Assembly: GCA_044508835.1 (NCBI GenBank)
Contig: JBIQHD010000005.1
Span: 124,001-188,000, forward strand
Direction of reading: 5' to 3'
Length of the DNA stretch: 64,000 bases
Origin: JAKFDI01 sp044508835
GTDB lineage: Bacteria; Pseudomonadota; Gammaproteobacteria; Burkholderiales; Burkholderiaceae_C
The translations under genes were made by a program, and so were the position numbers. The notes under the pieces are model-generated. The model saw nothing but the letters and a program-made list of their open reading frames with translations, was not told where the DNA came from and searched no databases. Position 1 is the first letter of the stretch. Every line of letters starts with the position of its first letter. This document shows, piece after piece, positions 49,008 to 57,299 of this stretch.

Positions 49008-49859
49008 CTACTCTCTTGCGTTGGGGAAGAAGAGCTGCTGGCCGTTGATCTTGTAGTCCGCGATGCTCGCCTGCCCCGCCGGCGAGACCACCCAGTCGGA
49101 GAAGGCCTGCGCCAGCTCCTTCTTGACGTGCGGATGCTTCGCCGGGTTGACGACGATGACGCCGTACTGGTTGAACAGCCGCTTGTCGCCCTCGACCAGC
49201 ACCTTCAGCGGCCCGGGGTTCTTGAACGACAGCCAGGTGCCGCGGTCGGCCAGCACGTAGGCGCCCGCGCTCGAGGCGATGTTCAGCGCCGGCCCCATGC
49301 CGCAGCCGCAGGCCTGGTAGGTGAAGCCGCCGCCCGCCTTCGCCGGGTCGGCGATGCCCGCCGCCTTCCAGTAGCGCAGCTCGGCGGAATGGGTGCCGCT
49401 CTTGTCGGCGCGCGAGACGAAGGTGGCCTTCGACGCCGCCAGCTTGCCGAGCGCCGCGACGACGTCGTTGCCCTTCACGCCGGCCGGGTCGTCCGCCGGG
49501 CCGATGAGCACGAAATCGTTGTACATGACCGGCCGGCGCTCGAGGCCGAAGCCCTCCGCGATGAACTTCTCCTCGGCCGCCTGGTCGTGCACGAACACCA
49601 CGTCGGCGTCGCCGCGGCGCGCCATGTCCAGCGCCTGGCCGGTGCCCAGCGCCACCACGCGCACGTCGATGCCCTTGTCCTTCTTGAACGCCGGCAGCAG
49701 GTGCGAGAACAGGCCCGACTGCTCGGTGCTGGTGGTCGAGGCCATCACGATGAAGCGCTCCTGCGCCATCGCCGCGCCGGCCCAGCCCACGAGGCCCGCC
49801 AGCACCGCGGCCAGCACGCCGCGACGGGCCGAGGCCCGCTTCGTCATCTCACGTCCCAT
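49008..49859 (-). CDS. tupA: Tungstate ABC transporter substrate-binding protein TupA
   Basis: A 283-aa periplasmic protein with a signal peptide (about 1-33, cut near A-M-A-Q). The mature protein begins with the TupA-type anion-binding motif A-S-T-T-S-T-E-Q-S-G near residues 40-49. V-F-V-H-D near 88-92, L-I-G-P-A-D-D-P-A-G near 115-124 and S-R-A-D-K-S-G-T-H near 148-156 are further family segments. TupA binds tungstate selectively over molybdate. GGAG precedes ATG 49859; the first 16 bp overlap the end of tupC. Confidence 0.88.
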   Translation of the reverse strand: MGREMTKRASARRGVLAAVLAGLVGWAGAAMAQERFIVMASTTSTEQSGLFSHLLPAFKKDKGIDVRVVALGTGQALDMARRGDADVVFVHDQAAEEKFIAEGFGLERRPVMYNDFVLIGPADDPAGVKGNDVVAALGKLAASKATFVSRADKSGTHSAELRYWKAAGIADPAKAGGGFTYQACGCGMGPALNIASSAGAYVLADRGTWLSFKNPGPLKVLVEGDKRLFNQYGVIVVNPAKHPHVKKELAQAFSDWVVSPAGQASIADYKINGQQLFFPNARE

Positions 49860-50554
49860 GACAGTTCTCCTTTCAGGAAAAGATCGGCCCGCCCGTCGAC
49901 GTGTTCGCTGAAGAACCTGTCGCTCGGGAGGTCCGCGCGAATCTCGCCCCGGTCGAGGTACACCACGCGGCTCGCGAGCCGCTTGGCCTGGCCGAGGTTG
50001 TGGGTGCTCATCACCAGCGTCATGCCGTCTCGCACGAAGCCGGCGAGCAGGTTCTCGACATCCTTCTTCGCCGCCGGATCGAGGCTCGCCGTCGGCTCGT
50101 CGAGGAACAGGATGTCGGGGCGCACGGCCCAGGCGCGCGCCAGCGCGAGCCGCTGCTGCTGGCCGCCCGAGAGCACGCGCGCCGGGCGCTCGCGCTGGTC
50201 GAACAGGCCCGCGCGCTGCAGCGCCTCGGCCGCCCGCTCGCGCCGCTGCGACGCCGGCACGCCGGCCAGCCACAGCGCGATGCGCAGGTTGTTCCACGCC
50301 GACAGCCGCAGCAGGAACGGCCGCTGGAACACCATCGCCTGCACCGCACCCTGGCCGCTCACGCTGCGCGCGCCGGCGTGCGCCACCTGCCCGTGCAGCG
50401 CACGCAGCAGCGTCGTCTTGCCCGAGCCGTTGGCGCCGACCAGCGCGATGAAATCGCCGCGGTAGACGCGCAGCTCCACGTCGCGCAGCGCCGTCACCTC
50501 GCCGAAGCGCACCGCGGCGCCGGTCAGGCTGAGCAGCGGCCCGGGCGCCTTCAT
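49844..50554 (-). CDS. tupC: Tungstate ABC transporter ATP-binding protein TupC
   Basis: A 236-aa ABC ATPase. Walker A G-A-N-G-S-G-K-T-T near residues 40-48, Q-loop V-F-Q-R-P near 74-78, signature L-S-G-G-Q-Q-Q-R near 127-134, Walker B I-L-F-L-D-E-P-T-A-S-L-D near 146-157 and H-loop S-T-H-N near 178. It drives the TupB permease. Gene order from the promoter is tupB, tupC, tupA with overlapping ends, a tightly coupled transcript. Confidence 0.88.
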   Translation of the reverse strand: MKAPGPLLSLTGAAVRFGEVTALRDVELRVYRGDFIALVGANGSGKTTLLRALHGQVAHAGARSVSGQGAVQAMVFQRPFLLRLSAWNNLRIALWLAGVPASQRRERAAEALQRAGLFDQRERPARVLSGGQQQRLALARAWAVRPDILFLDEPTASLDPAAKKDVENLLAGFVRDGMTLVMSTHNLGQAKRLASRVVYLDRGEIRADLPSDRFFSEHVDGRADLFLKGELSWDVR

Positions 50555-51264
50555 TGCGCCCCCGCCAGCGCCGCCGGCGGGTCCTGCCGCACCAGCGAGA
50601 TGGCCACGTTCACCAGCCCCACCACCGCCAGCAGCACCAGGCCCAGCGCCAGCGCGAGCGGCAGGTCGCCCTTGCTGGTCTCCAGCGCGATGGCGGTGGT
50701 CATCACGCGCGTCACGCCGTCGATGTTGCCGCCGACGATCATCACCGCGCCCACTTCCGACACGGCGCGGCCGAAGGCGATGAGCAGCACCGTGAGCACC
50801 GCCCAGCGCTCGTGCACCAGCATCAGCAGCGCGGCGGTCATCGGCCGCGCGCCGAGCGAGCGCAGCTGGTCGCCGCCGTCGCGCAGGGCGTCGGCCACCA
50901 GCTGGCGGGCGAGCGCCATCATCACCGGCATGACGAGGATGATCTGCGCGACCACCATCGCGCTCGGCGTGAACAGGATGCCGAACTCGCCCAGCGGCCC
51001 GCTGCGCGACAGCAGCAGGTACACCATGAGGCCCACCACCACCGAGGGCAGCGCGAGCAGCGTGTTGAGCAGCGTCACCAGCAGCCGGTGGCCGCGAAAG
51101 CGCGCCACCGCCAGCCAGGCCCCGCCGGCCAGCGCGAAGCAGGCCGCGACGACGACGGCCGCGAGGCTCACGCGCAGCGAGAGCGAGACGATCTCGACCA
51201 GCGCCGCGTCGGCGTTCAGCACGAGGTCGAGGGCGGTGCGGGAACTTTCCGCGAATGTGCTCAC
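50551..51264 (-). CDS. tupB: Tungstate ABC transporter permease TupB
   Basis: A 237-aa inner-membrane permease with about five or six transmembrane helices and the cytoplasmic loop typical of oxyanion importers (R-S-L-G-A-R-P near residues 137-143). GTG at 51264 is chosen as the start because it precedes the first helix at a normal distance. It overlaps tupC by 4 bp. First gene of the tup transcript, sharing a 63-bp divergent promoter region with the ModE-like regulator. Confidence 0.85.
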   Translation of the reverse strand: MSTFAESSRTALDLVLNADAALVEIVSLSLRVSLAAVVVAACFALAGGAWLAVARFRGHRLLVTLLNTLLALPSVVVGLMVYLLLSRSGPLGEFGILFTPSAMVVAQIILVMPVMMALARQLVADALRDGGDQLRSLGARPMTAALLMLVHERWAVLTVLLIAFGRAVSEVGAVMIVGGNIDGVTRVMTTAIALETSKGDLPLALALGLVLLAVVGLVNVAISLVRQDPPAALAGAQ

Positions 51265-51327
51265 GGGACTTCTCTCATACTTGCCCGCTTGTAACGACTG
51301 CGGCGGCCCGACGCCATATGAACAGAA

Positions 51328-52434
51328 ATGCCTAAGGTCCGGCTGGCCTACACCCTGTCGGACGACGACAACGCCGCCGCCCCGCATCGTGCGCTGCACC
51401 ATCCGCTGCTGCTGATCCTGGCGGCGGTGCACGACACCGGCTCCATCTCCGGCGCGGCACGTCGGCTCGAGCTTTCCTACCGCCACGTCTGGGGCGAGCT
51501 CAAGCGCTGGGAGCAGACGCTCGGCCAGCCGCTGGTGCTGTGGGCCAAGGGGCAGCCGGCCCTGCTCGCGCCCTTCGGCGAGAAGCTGCTGTGGGCCGAG
51601 CGCCGGGCGCTGGCGCGCCTCGCGCCGCAGATCGAGTCGCTGCGCAGCGAGCTGGAGCGCGCCTTCGCGCTCGCCTTCGACGACAGCGCCGGCGTGATCC
51701 CGATGTTCGCGAGCCACGACGAGGCCCTGCCCCGCCTGCGCGACCGCGTGGCGCGGCGCCACAACCTGCACCTGGACATCCAGTTCACCGGCAGCGTGGA
51801 CGCGCTCGCGGCGCTGAACGACGGGCGCTGCCTGATGGCGGGTTTCCACGCGCTGACCGACTCGCCGCTGCGCTCGCCCACCGCGCGCACCTACCGGCCG
51901 ATGCTCAAGCCGGGGCGGCACAAGCTGATCGGCTTCGCCAAGCGGCGGCAGGGCCTGATGGTGGCGGCCGGCAATCCGCTTCGCATCGGCGCCCTGGCCG
52001 ACCTCGCGCGCCCCGGCGTGCGCTTCGTCAACTGCCAGCGCGGCACCGGCACGCGCGTGGTGCTGGAGGAGCTGCTGTGGGCGGCGCGCATCGCGCCGGA
52101 GCGCATCGTCGGCTTCGAGCGGGTCGAGCGCTCGCACCAGGCCGCGGCCGAGGCGGTGGCCAGCGGCGGTGCCGACGCGGCCTTCGGCATCGAGCCCGTC
52201 GCCCGCGCGCGCGGGCTCGAGTTCATCGGCCTGGCGCAGGAGCGGTACTTCCTCGTCACGCTGGCCGCAACGCTGCCGCATCCGCAGGTCGCCACCCTGC
52301 TGCAGGCGCTGTGCGACGACGCCTGGCGCGCCGAGCTCGACGCCATCCCCGGCCATGCGGCCGAGCGCTGCGGCGAAGTACTTTCGCTGCGCCGCGTGCT
52401 GCCGTGGTGGAGCTACAAGCGACCGAAGCTGTGA
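51328..52434 (+). CDS. ModE-like regulator: LysR-type HTH fused to a periplasmic-binding-like domain
   Basis: A 368-aa protein. The N-terminal winged helix (about residues 24-90: G-S-I-S-G-A-A-R-R-L-E-L-S-Y-R-H-V-W) is of the ModE/LysR type. In place of the MOP oxyanion domain of classical ModE it carries a PBP-like domain (about 110-350), with F-A-S-H-D and F-T-G-S-V-D-A-L segments resembling a molybdate/tungstate-binding fold. Divergent from tupBCA, so it probably represses or activates tungstate uptake. No ribosome-binding site is visible before the ATG at 51328, which may mean a leaderless mRNA. Confidence 0.82.
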   Translation: MPKVRLAYTLSDDDNAAAPHRALHHPLLLILAAVHDTGSISGAARRLELSYRHVWGELKRWEQTLGQPLVLWAKGQPALLAPFGEKLLWAERRALARLAPQIESLRSELERAFALAFDDSAGVIPMFASHDEALPRLRDRVARRHNLHLDIQFTGSVDALAALNDGRCLMAGFHALTDSPLRSPTARTYRPMLKPGRHKLIGFAKRRQGLMVAAGNPLRIGALADLARPGVRFVNCQRGTGTRVVLEELLWAARIAPERIVGFERVERSHQAAAEAVASGGADAAFGIEPVARARGLEFIGLAQERYFLVTLAATLPHPQVATLLQALCDDAWRAELDAIPGHAAERCGEVLSLRRVLPWWSYKRPKL

Positions 52435-52435
52435 A

Positions 52436-53503
52436 CTACATGCGCGATGCCAGCGGCAGGTTGAGCAGCAGGTTCTGCGGCTTGAGCCGGAGCGTGCCGT
52501 CGGCGGTCACCGCCAGACCCAGGTAGACCGGCTTGCCCGCCACGTCGGCGCGCATCTCGCGTGCGTCGCGAAAGCGCAGGCGGAACAGGCTGACGAGGCG
52601 CTGCATGCGTTCGGGCTCGACCGGCCGGTCCTCGTACAGGTCGTTGAGCAGGGCCGTGGACTCGACGTCGAGCCCGACGTGCCAGCGCCACGCCGCGTCG
52701 TCGATCTTCTGCAGCGGCTGGATGTCGACGCCGATGCCGAGCAGGTGCGCCAGCCAACGCTCCAGCACCCGCGCGAGGGCGTCCAGGCCGGAATGGGCCC
52801 TGGCCAGCGTGAAGCTCACGCCGTGGCCGAGGTCGCGGCGGACCTCGTGCGTGAGGTCGAGCACCATCGAATGGCGCGCGCCGGCCTGCCAGTAGCGGGC
52901 GGCGTTGTCCGCCGCCAGCACGTCCAGCGTGACGCTGCGCCAGGGCGTGTCGCTCTGCCGCAGCAGCCGCCCCATGTCGCCGAGCCCGCCGGTTTCGCCG
53001 AGCAGTTCGACCGTGTCCCGGTCGGCCGAGAGCCAATGGCCCTCCTGCAGCGACACGCGCTGCGCGCGGAACAGCAGCTCGGCGGCGCGTGCCTCGAACG
53101 GGTCGTCGACCGCGCCCGCGACCAGCAGGTTGTGCACGATGGCCTGCACCAGCCGGTCGACGAAGGCGGGCGGGATGTCGACGCGCCCGCCGCGCATGAG
53201 CTGCAGGTAGTAGGCCTCCAGCGTGCCGGCGGCGAGCAGCGCGTCGCGGAAGGCGAGGAACAGCGCGTAGTTGGCGCGGGCGTCCTCGTCGCGCACGGCG
53301 GCGAGCGTCCGGGCGCTCACGGCCTGCCCGGGCTGCGCCGCCAGCGCCGCATGCAGCCGCGATTCGTCCGCGCACGATTCGGGCACCGGCGCCAGCTCGG
53401 GCAGCGCGAGGTACAGGCGCCAGTAGGCGTCGGTCGGGCGCAGCCAGCCGCGGCCGGTGCGTTCGAGCTGCGCCAGGCCGCTGTCCGGCCAGAAGTCGTG
53501 CAT
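52436..53503 (-). CDS. DUF6352 family protein
   Basis: A 355-aa soluble protein, no signal peptide. N-terminal W-P-D-S-G-L and W-L-R-P-T-D-A-Y-W-R-L-Y-L near residues 5-32 and a conserved R-G-G-R-V-D-I-P-P near 104-112 fit DUF6352; function unknown. It lies between the tungstate regulator and mobB, facing the regulator (1 bp between stops) and divergent from mobB. A link to Mo/W cofactor use or to formate dehydrogenase is inferred from position only. Confidence 0.7.
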   Translation of the reverse strand: MHDFWPDSGLAQLERTGRGWLRPTDAYWRLYLALPELAPVPESCADESRLHAALAAQPGQAVSARTLAAVRDEDARANYALFLAFRDALLAAGTLEAYYLQLMRGGRVDIPPAFVDRLVQAIVHNLLVAGAVDDPFEARAAELLFRAQRVSLQEGHWLSADRDTVELLGETGGLGDMGRLLRQSDTPWRSVTLDVLAADNAARYWQAGARHSMVLDLTHEVRRDLGHGVSFTLARAHSGLDALARVLERWLAHLLGIGVDIQPLQKIDDAAWRWHVGLDVESTALLNDLYEDRPVEPERMQRLVSLFRLRFRDAREMRADVAGKPVYLGLAVTADGTLRLKPQNLLLNLPLASRM

Positions 53504-53647
53504 GGACACCTCGGGGAAGGAAGGCTCGCGGCATGGTACGGTGGCCGGCCCGCCCCGGCGCGTGCGCGATCGACGAACATCGCGGCTGCGGCCCCGCCGA
53601 CCCGCGGGTGCCGCCCCTCTCTCCACCAGCATCAAGACAAGGCCAGG

Positions 53648-54181
53648 ATGAAAGTCGTCGGGTTCTGCGGGTATTCCGGCTCGGGCAAGACCACGCTGAT
53701 CGAGCAGCTCATCGCGCGGCTGCGGCTCGCCGGCGAGCGCGTCTCGGTGCTCAAGCATGCGCACCATGCGTTCGACATCGACCACGAGGGCAAGGACTCG
53801 TGGCGGCACCGCCAGGCCGGCGCCTTCGAGGTGGTGATCGCCTCCGACCGGCGGCTCGCCAAGATGCGCGAGTACGACGCGCCGGGCGAGCCCACGCTCG
53901 ACCAGATGCTGGGCGAGCTGAGCCCCTGCGACTGGGTGCTGGTCGAAGGCTTCAAGAGCTCGGCGCTCGTGAAGATCGAGGTCTGGCGCGCCGCCACCGG
54001 CAAGCCGGTGCGCTATCCGGGCGACCCGCGCATCGTGGCCATCGCGACCGACAGCCCCGGCGCGCTGCCCGAGCCGACGGCGCTGCCGCTGCTGGACCTC
54101 AACGATCCCGAGGCGGTGCTGGACTTCATGCAGCGCCACGCCGCGCGCTTCGCCGGCGCGGCGCAGGCCGCCGCGACCTGA
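53648..54181 (+). CDS. mobB: Molybdopterin-guanine dinucleotide biosynthesis protein MobB
   Basis: A 177-aa P-loop GTPase. Walker A G-Y-S-G-S-G-K-T-T at residues 8-16, a following K-H-A-H-H-A-F-D-I-D near 36-45, and V-L-V-E-G-F-K near 98-104 are characteristic of MobB. It assists MobA in making the guanine dinucleotide cofactor and completes the cofactor set in this island. AGG lies close upstream of the ATG at 53648. Confidence 0.9.
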   Translation: MKVVGFCGYSGSGKTTLIEQLIARLRLAGERVSVLKHAHHAFDIDHEGKDSWRHRQAGAFEVVIASDRRLAKMREYDAPGEPTLDQMLGELSPCDWVLVEGFKSSALVKIEVWRAATGKPVRYPGDPRIVAIATDSPGALPEPTALPLLDLNDPEAVLDFMQRHAARFAGAAQAAAT

Positions 54182-54197
54182 AGGCCGCCGGCCCGCG

Positions 54198-55745
54198 CTA
54201 CAGCAGCCACTCGATCGGCAGCAGCGCCAGCACGGCCACCGCCATTCGCCGCCAGAGGCCGGCGCCGGGCTCGCCGTCGTGCACGATGCGCTCGCCGCCG
54301 CGCTGCTCCACCCACTGCAGCCGGCCGTCCGCGGCCAGGCGCACCCGGTAGGCGGCCTGCGGCACGGCCTCGGCGAACGCCTCGCCGATCTGCCGCGCCA
54401 TGGGCGGGCTGTCGATCACCACGCCCATCTCGGTGTTGAGCCGCACCGAGCGCGGGTCGAAGTTGAACGAGCCGACGAACACCCGCGCGCCGTCGACAGC
54501 GAAGGTCTTCGCATGCAGGCTGGCGCCCGAGCTGCCGGTCAGCCCGCGGTCGCGGGCGGTCGCGGCCAGCGCGGTGCGCTTCATCTCGAACAGCTCGACG
54601 CCGGCCTCGAGCAGCGCCCGCCGGCGCTTGGCATAGCCGGCGTGCACGGCGGCCACGTCGGTGGCCTCGAGCGAGTTGGTGAGGATGCGCACGGCCACGC
54701 CGCGCCGCGCCAGCCCGGCGAAGTACGCCACGCCCGCGGCCGTGGGCACGAAGTACGGCGACACCAGGTCGATGCGCTGCGCCGGCACGCCCAGGCCGGC
54801 GGCGAAGCGCTGCGGCAGCAGGCTCTCGGGCGCGGCGCGGCCGAGGCCCTTGGCCGGGTCGTCGCTCACCAGGTGTGCGGCGGCCCAGGCCAGCGGCAGG
54901 CTGCCGTCGAGCAGCGCGCGCACGAACGGCAGCGAGCGGATCGCCTCCACGTAGTCGCGCGCCTGCGGATCGCGCTCGGCGCGCGAGGCCGCCTCGGCGA
55001 GCGCCTGCAGTCCGGCCGGCCCGGCGGGCGGCAGCACGCGCGACGCCGGGTAGGCCGAGGCGCTGGCCCAGTAGCGGTCGAAGTCGCTCGACACCTCGTC
55101 GACCACCGGCCCGGCGGCCATCACGTCGAGGTCGACGAACAGCGGCGCCTGGCCCGCGCCGAAGTACTCGTCGCCCACGTTGCGCCCGCCGACGATGGTG
55201 ACCTGGTTGTCGGCGGTGAACGACTTGTTGTGCATGCGCCGGTTCAGGCGCCGGAAATCGGTGAGGTAGCCGAGCGCGCGCCAGCGCCGGTCGGCGAACG
55301 GGTTGAACAGCCGCACCTCGACCCGCGGGTGCGCGTCGAGCGCGGCCAGCAGGCCGTCGAGCCCGACGGTGTTGTTGTCGTCGAGCAGCAGGCGCACGCG
55401 CACGCCGCGGTCGGCCGCGCGGTGCAGCGCCTCGAACAGCAGGGTGCCCGACATGTCGGCGTGCCAGATGTAGTACTGCACGTCGAGCGTGCGGTCCGCC
55501 GCGTCGGCGAGCAGCGCGCGCGCCGCGAAGGCGTCGCGCCCCTGCGCGAGCGCCACGAGGCCGGCCTGGCCGGGATGGGCCCGCACCCGCGGCGCCAGCG
55601 CCCGGCCGAGCCGCGTGTCGGCGGTGGCGCGCAGCACGCTCGACGCGGGGCGCCCGTCCAGCGGCGGCAGCGCCGAGCGCCAGGCCCACGCGCCGAGCGC
55701 CAGCGCCGCCGGCAGGGCCGCGAACAGCAGGAGGCGCCAGCTCAT
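54198..55745 (-). CDS. Phospholipase D family protein (cardiolipin synthase-like)
   Basis: A 515-aa protein with an N-terminal membrane anchor (about residues 4-22) and two HKD motifs: H-N-K-S-F-T-A-D-N near 171-179 and H-A-K-T-F-A-V-D-G near 404-412, each followed by a G-G-R-N or G-S-F-N element. This is the two-domain phospholipase D fold used by cardiolipin synthases (ClsC-like) and phosphatidyltransferases, expected to act on phospholipids at the inner membrane. It stands alone, 9 bp from the TetR gene on the same strand. Confidence 0.85.
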   Translation of the reverse strand: MSWRLLLFAALPAALALGAWAWRSALPPLDGRPASSVLRATADTRLGRALAPRVRAHPGQAGLVALAQGRDAFAARALLADAADRTLDVQYYIWHADMSGTLLFEALHRAADRGVRVRLLLDDNNTVGLDGLLAALDAHPRVEVRLFNPFADRRWRALGYLTDFRRLNRRMHNKSFTADNQVTIVGGRNVGDEYFGAGQAPLFVDLDVMAAGPVVDEVSSDFDRYWASASAYPASRVLPPAGPAGLQALAEAASRAERDPQARDYVEAIRSLPFVRALLDGSLPLAWAAAHLVSDDPAKGLGRAAPESLLPQRFAAGLGVPAQRIDLVSPYFVPTAAGVAYFAGLARRGVAVRILTNSLEATDVAAVHAGYAKRRRALLEAGVELFEMKRTALAATARDRGLTGSSGASLHAKTFAVDGARVFVGSFNFDPRSVRLNTEMGVVIDSPPMARQIGEAFAEAVPQAAYRVRLAADGRLQWVEQRGGERIVHDGEPGAGLWRRMAVAVLALLPIEWLL

Positions 55746-55754
55746 GGCCCGAGG

Positions 55755-56399
55755 CTACAGCCCCTTCTCGACCATATCGAGCAGCCGCTGCGCGAGCGCC
55801 TGCAACTGGCGCGGGTCGGCCTGCCGCAGCGGCCCGTCGAGGACCAGCAGCGCCATGCCGTGCACCGCCGACCACGCGAGGTATTCCGCGCCGGGGCGGC
55901 GCGCGGCGGGCAGCAGCCCGGTCGCCACCATGCGGTCGAGCGCGGCGCCCAGCAGTTCGAAGGGGTTGAGGCCGCTTTGGCCGGCCTTGTCGGGATCGGT
56001 GTCGCCCTCGACCGCATCGGCCACCGAGAACGCGGTGCGGAACAGGCCCGTCTCCTCCTGCGCGAAGCGCAGGTAGCCGGCGCCCACCGCGCGCAGGCTG
56101 CCGCGCGCGAAGTCGGCCGGCCGGCGGCCGCGGCGCAGGCCGGCGAGCTGCGCCTCCATCGCCATCGCCAGCGACGACAGCGCGAAGGCCCGCACCGCCT
56201 GCAGCAGGTCGTCGCGGCTCGCGAAGTGGCGGTAGGCGGCGTTGGGCACCACGCCGGCGCGCCGCGTGGCCTCGCGCAGCACCACCGCATCGGGCCCGCC
56301 CTGGCGCGCGAGCTCGATGCCCGCCGCCAGCAGCGCCCGGCGCAGGTCGCCGTGGCGATAGGTGCTGCGCGGCGCGGGGCGGGTCGTCGTCTCGGTCAT
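55755..56399 (-). CDS. TetR/AcrR-family transcriptional regulator
   Basis: A 214-aa regulator. The N-terminal HTH (V-V-L-R-E-A-T-R-R-A-G-V-V-P-N-A-A-Y-R-H-F near residues 40-60) is followed by a TetR_C ligand domain (the WHG-type: L-A-W-S-A-V-H-G-M-A near 178-187). Divergent from the VOC gene. A 19-bp near-perfect palindrome at 56442-56460 in the shared region is a probable operator. The phospholipase D gene follows 9 bp downstream and may be part of its transcript. Confidence 0.86.
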   Translation of the reverse strand: MTETTTRPAPRSTYRHGDLRRALLAAGIELARQGGPDAVVLREATRRAGVVPNAAYRHFASRDDLLQAVRAFALSSLAMAMEAQLAGLRRGRRPADFARGSLRAVGAGYLRFAQEETGLFRTAFSVADAVEGDTDPDKAGQSGLNPFELLGAALDRMVATGLLPAARRPGAEYLAWSAVHGMALLVLDGPLRQADPRQLQALAQRLLDMVEKGL

Positions 56400-56441
56400 T
56401 CGGGCTCCATCTCGACAGGGGAAATTCTCTTTGCTAAGGTG

Positions 56442-56460
56442 TTGTGGACGGCGTACACAA
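56442..56460. promoter_or_regulatory. Near-perfect 19-bp palindrome, putative TetR operator
   Basis: TTGTGGACGGCGTACACAA: 8 of 9 pairs match around a central G. An outer pair TGCTAA (56432-56437) / TTAGCA (56472-56477) makes a nested dyad. It lies between the divergent TetR and VOC genes. TTGCTA at 56431-56436 and TACACA at 56454-56459, 17 bp apart, could be the -35/-10 of the VOC promoter. Confidence 0.55.
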
Positions 56461-56510
56461 ATAGGCACAAGTTAGCACATCGCCGCGCCGCGCGGCCGTT
56501 CCACCACCCG

Positions 56511-56556
56511 CTGCCATTCATTGCCACCCATTGCCACCCATCACCACCCATTGCCA
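56511..56556 (+). repeat. Short 10-bp tandem repeat
   Basis: About 4.5 units of a decamer (TTGCCACCCA, with variants CTGCCATTCA and TCACCACCCA) end at the ribosome-binding site of the VOC gene. The middle copies are identical. It falls in the 5' untranslated leader. Confidence 0.65.
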
Positions 56557-56566
56557 GGAGATCGCC

Positions 56567-56974
56567 ATGCACGTCCGACCCTACCTGTCGTTCGAGGGGC
56601 GCTGCGAGGAAGCGCTCGAGTTCTACCGCCGCGCGGTCGGCGCCGAGGTCACCGCCCTCGTGCGCTTCCGCGAAAGCCCCGATCCCGCCTCGGTCCCGCC
56701 GGGCACGGCCGACAAGGTGATGCACAGCAGCCTGCGCATCGGCGACTCCGAACTGATGGCCACCGACGGCGAGTGCACGGGCCGCGGCGGCTTCACCGGC
56801 ATCTCGCTCGCCCTCTCGGGCAGGGACGACGCGGAGACCGCCCGCCTGTTCGAGGCGCTGGCCGAGGGCGGCAAGGTCGAGATGCCGCTCACCCCGACCT
56901 TCTTCTCGTCCAGCTTCGGCATGCTGAGCGACCGGTTCGGCGTCCGCTGGATGCTCATCACCGAAGCCGCCTGA
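56567..56974 (+). CDS. VOC-family protein (PhnB/YjdN-like)
   Basis: A 135-aa protein of the glyoxalase/bleomycin-resistance fold. The start V-R-P-Y-L-S-F-E-G-R-C-E-E-A-L-E-F-Y near residues 3-20 is the PhnB-type signature, and the second half has M-L-S-D-R-F-G-V-R-W near 118-127. Family members are small metal-dependent or binding proteins with no agreed function. CCAGGAG is 6 bp upstream of ATG 56567. Probably controlled by the adjacent TetR. A decayed MFS transporter follows directly. Confidence 0.86.
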   Translation: MHVRPYLSFEGRCEEALEFYRRAVGAEVTALVRFRESPDPASVPPGTADKVMHSSLRIGDSELMATDGECTGRGGFTGISLALSGRDDAETARLFEALAEGGKVEMPLTPTFFSSSFGMLSDRFGVRWMLITEAA

Positions 56975-56991
56975 CCCGCGAGCCGGCCACC

Positions 56992-57287
56992 ATGGCGCAC
57001 GACCTCGACGAGCGCAGACACTGGTGGTGCTGTACCTGGGCGTGCTGATGATCGTGCTCGACACGACCATCGTGAACGCCGCCCTGCCCTCCATCCGCAC
57101 CGGGCTCGCTTTCTCGGAGACCGCGCCGCTGCTGCTGGCGGCGATGAGCGACGTGGGCCCGGCCGACTCGGGCCTCGCCTCGGGCGTGGTCGACACCGCA
57201 TTCATGATGGGCGGCGCGCTGCTGCGCACGCGGATGCGGCCCGCCCCCGGTGGGCAGGCGGCGCCGGTGGCGCAGCCCGGCGCCTAG
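56992..57287 (+). pseudogene. Remnant of a DHA2/EmrB-type MFS exporter
   Basis: A start (M-A-H-D-L-D-E-R-R) at 56992 shifts frame near 57012-57020 into L-V-V-L-Y-L-G-V-L-M-I-V-L-D-T-T-I-V-N, the first helix of 14-TM MFS drug exporters. After A-F-S-E the frame jumps to L-A-A-M-S-D-V-G-P-A-D-S-G-L-A-S-G-V, which belongs to a late loop of the same family. A second jump lies after M-G-G-A-L. Several hundred codons are therefore missing in two internal deletions, plus a frameshift. It is not expected to make a working transporter. Confidence 0.8.
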
Positions 57288-57299
57288 TGCGGAAGCCGC

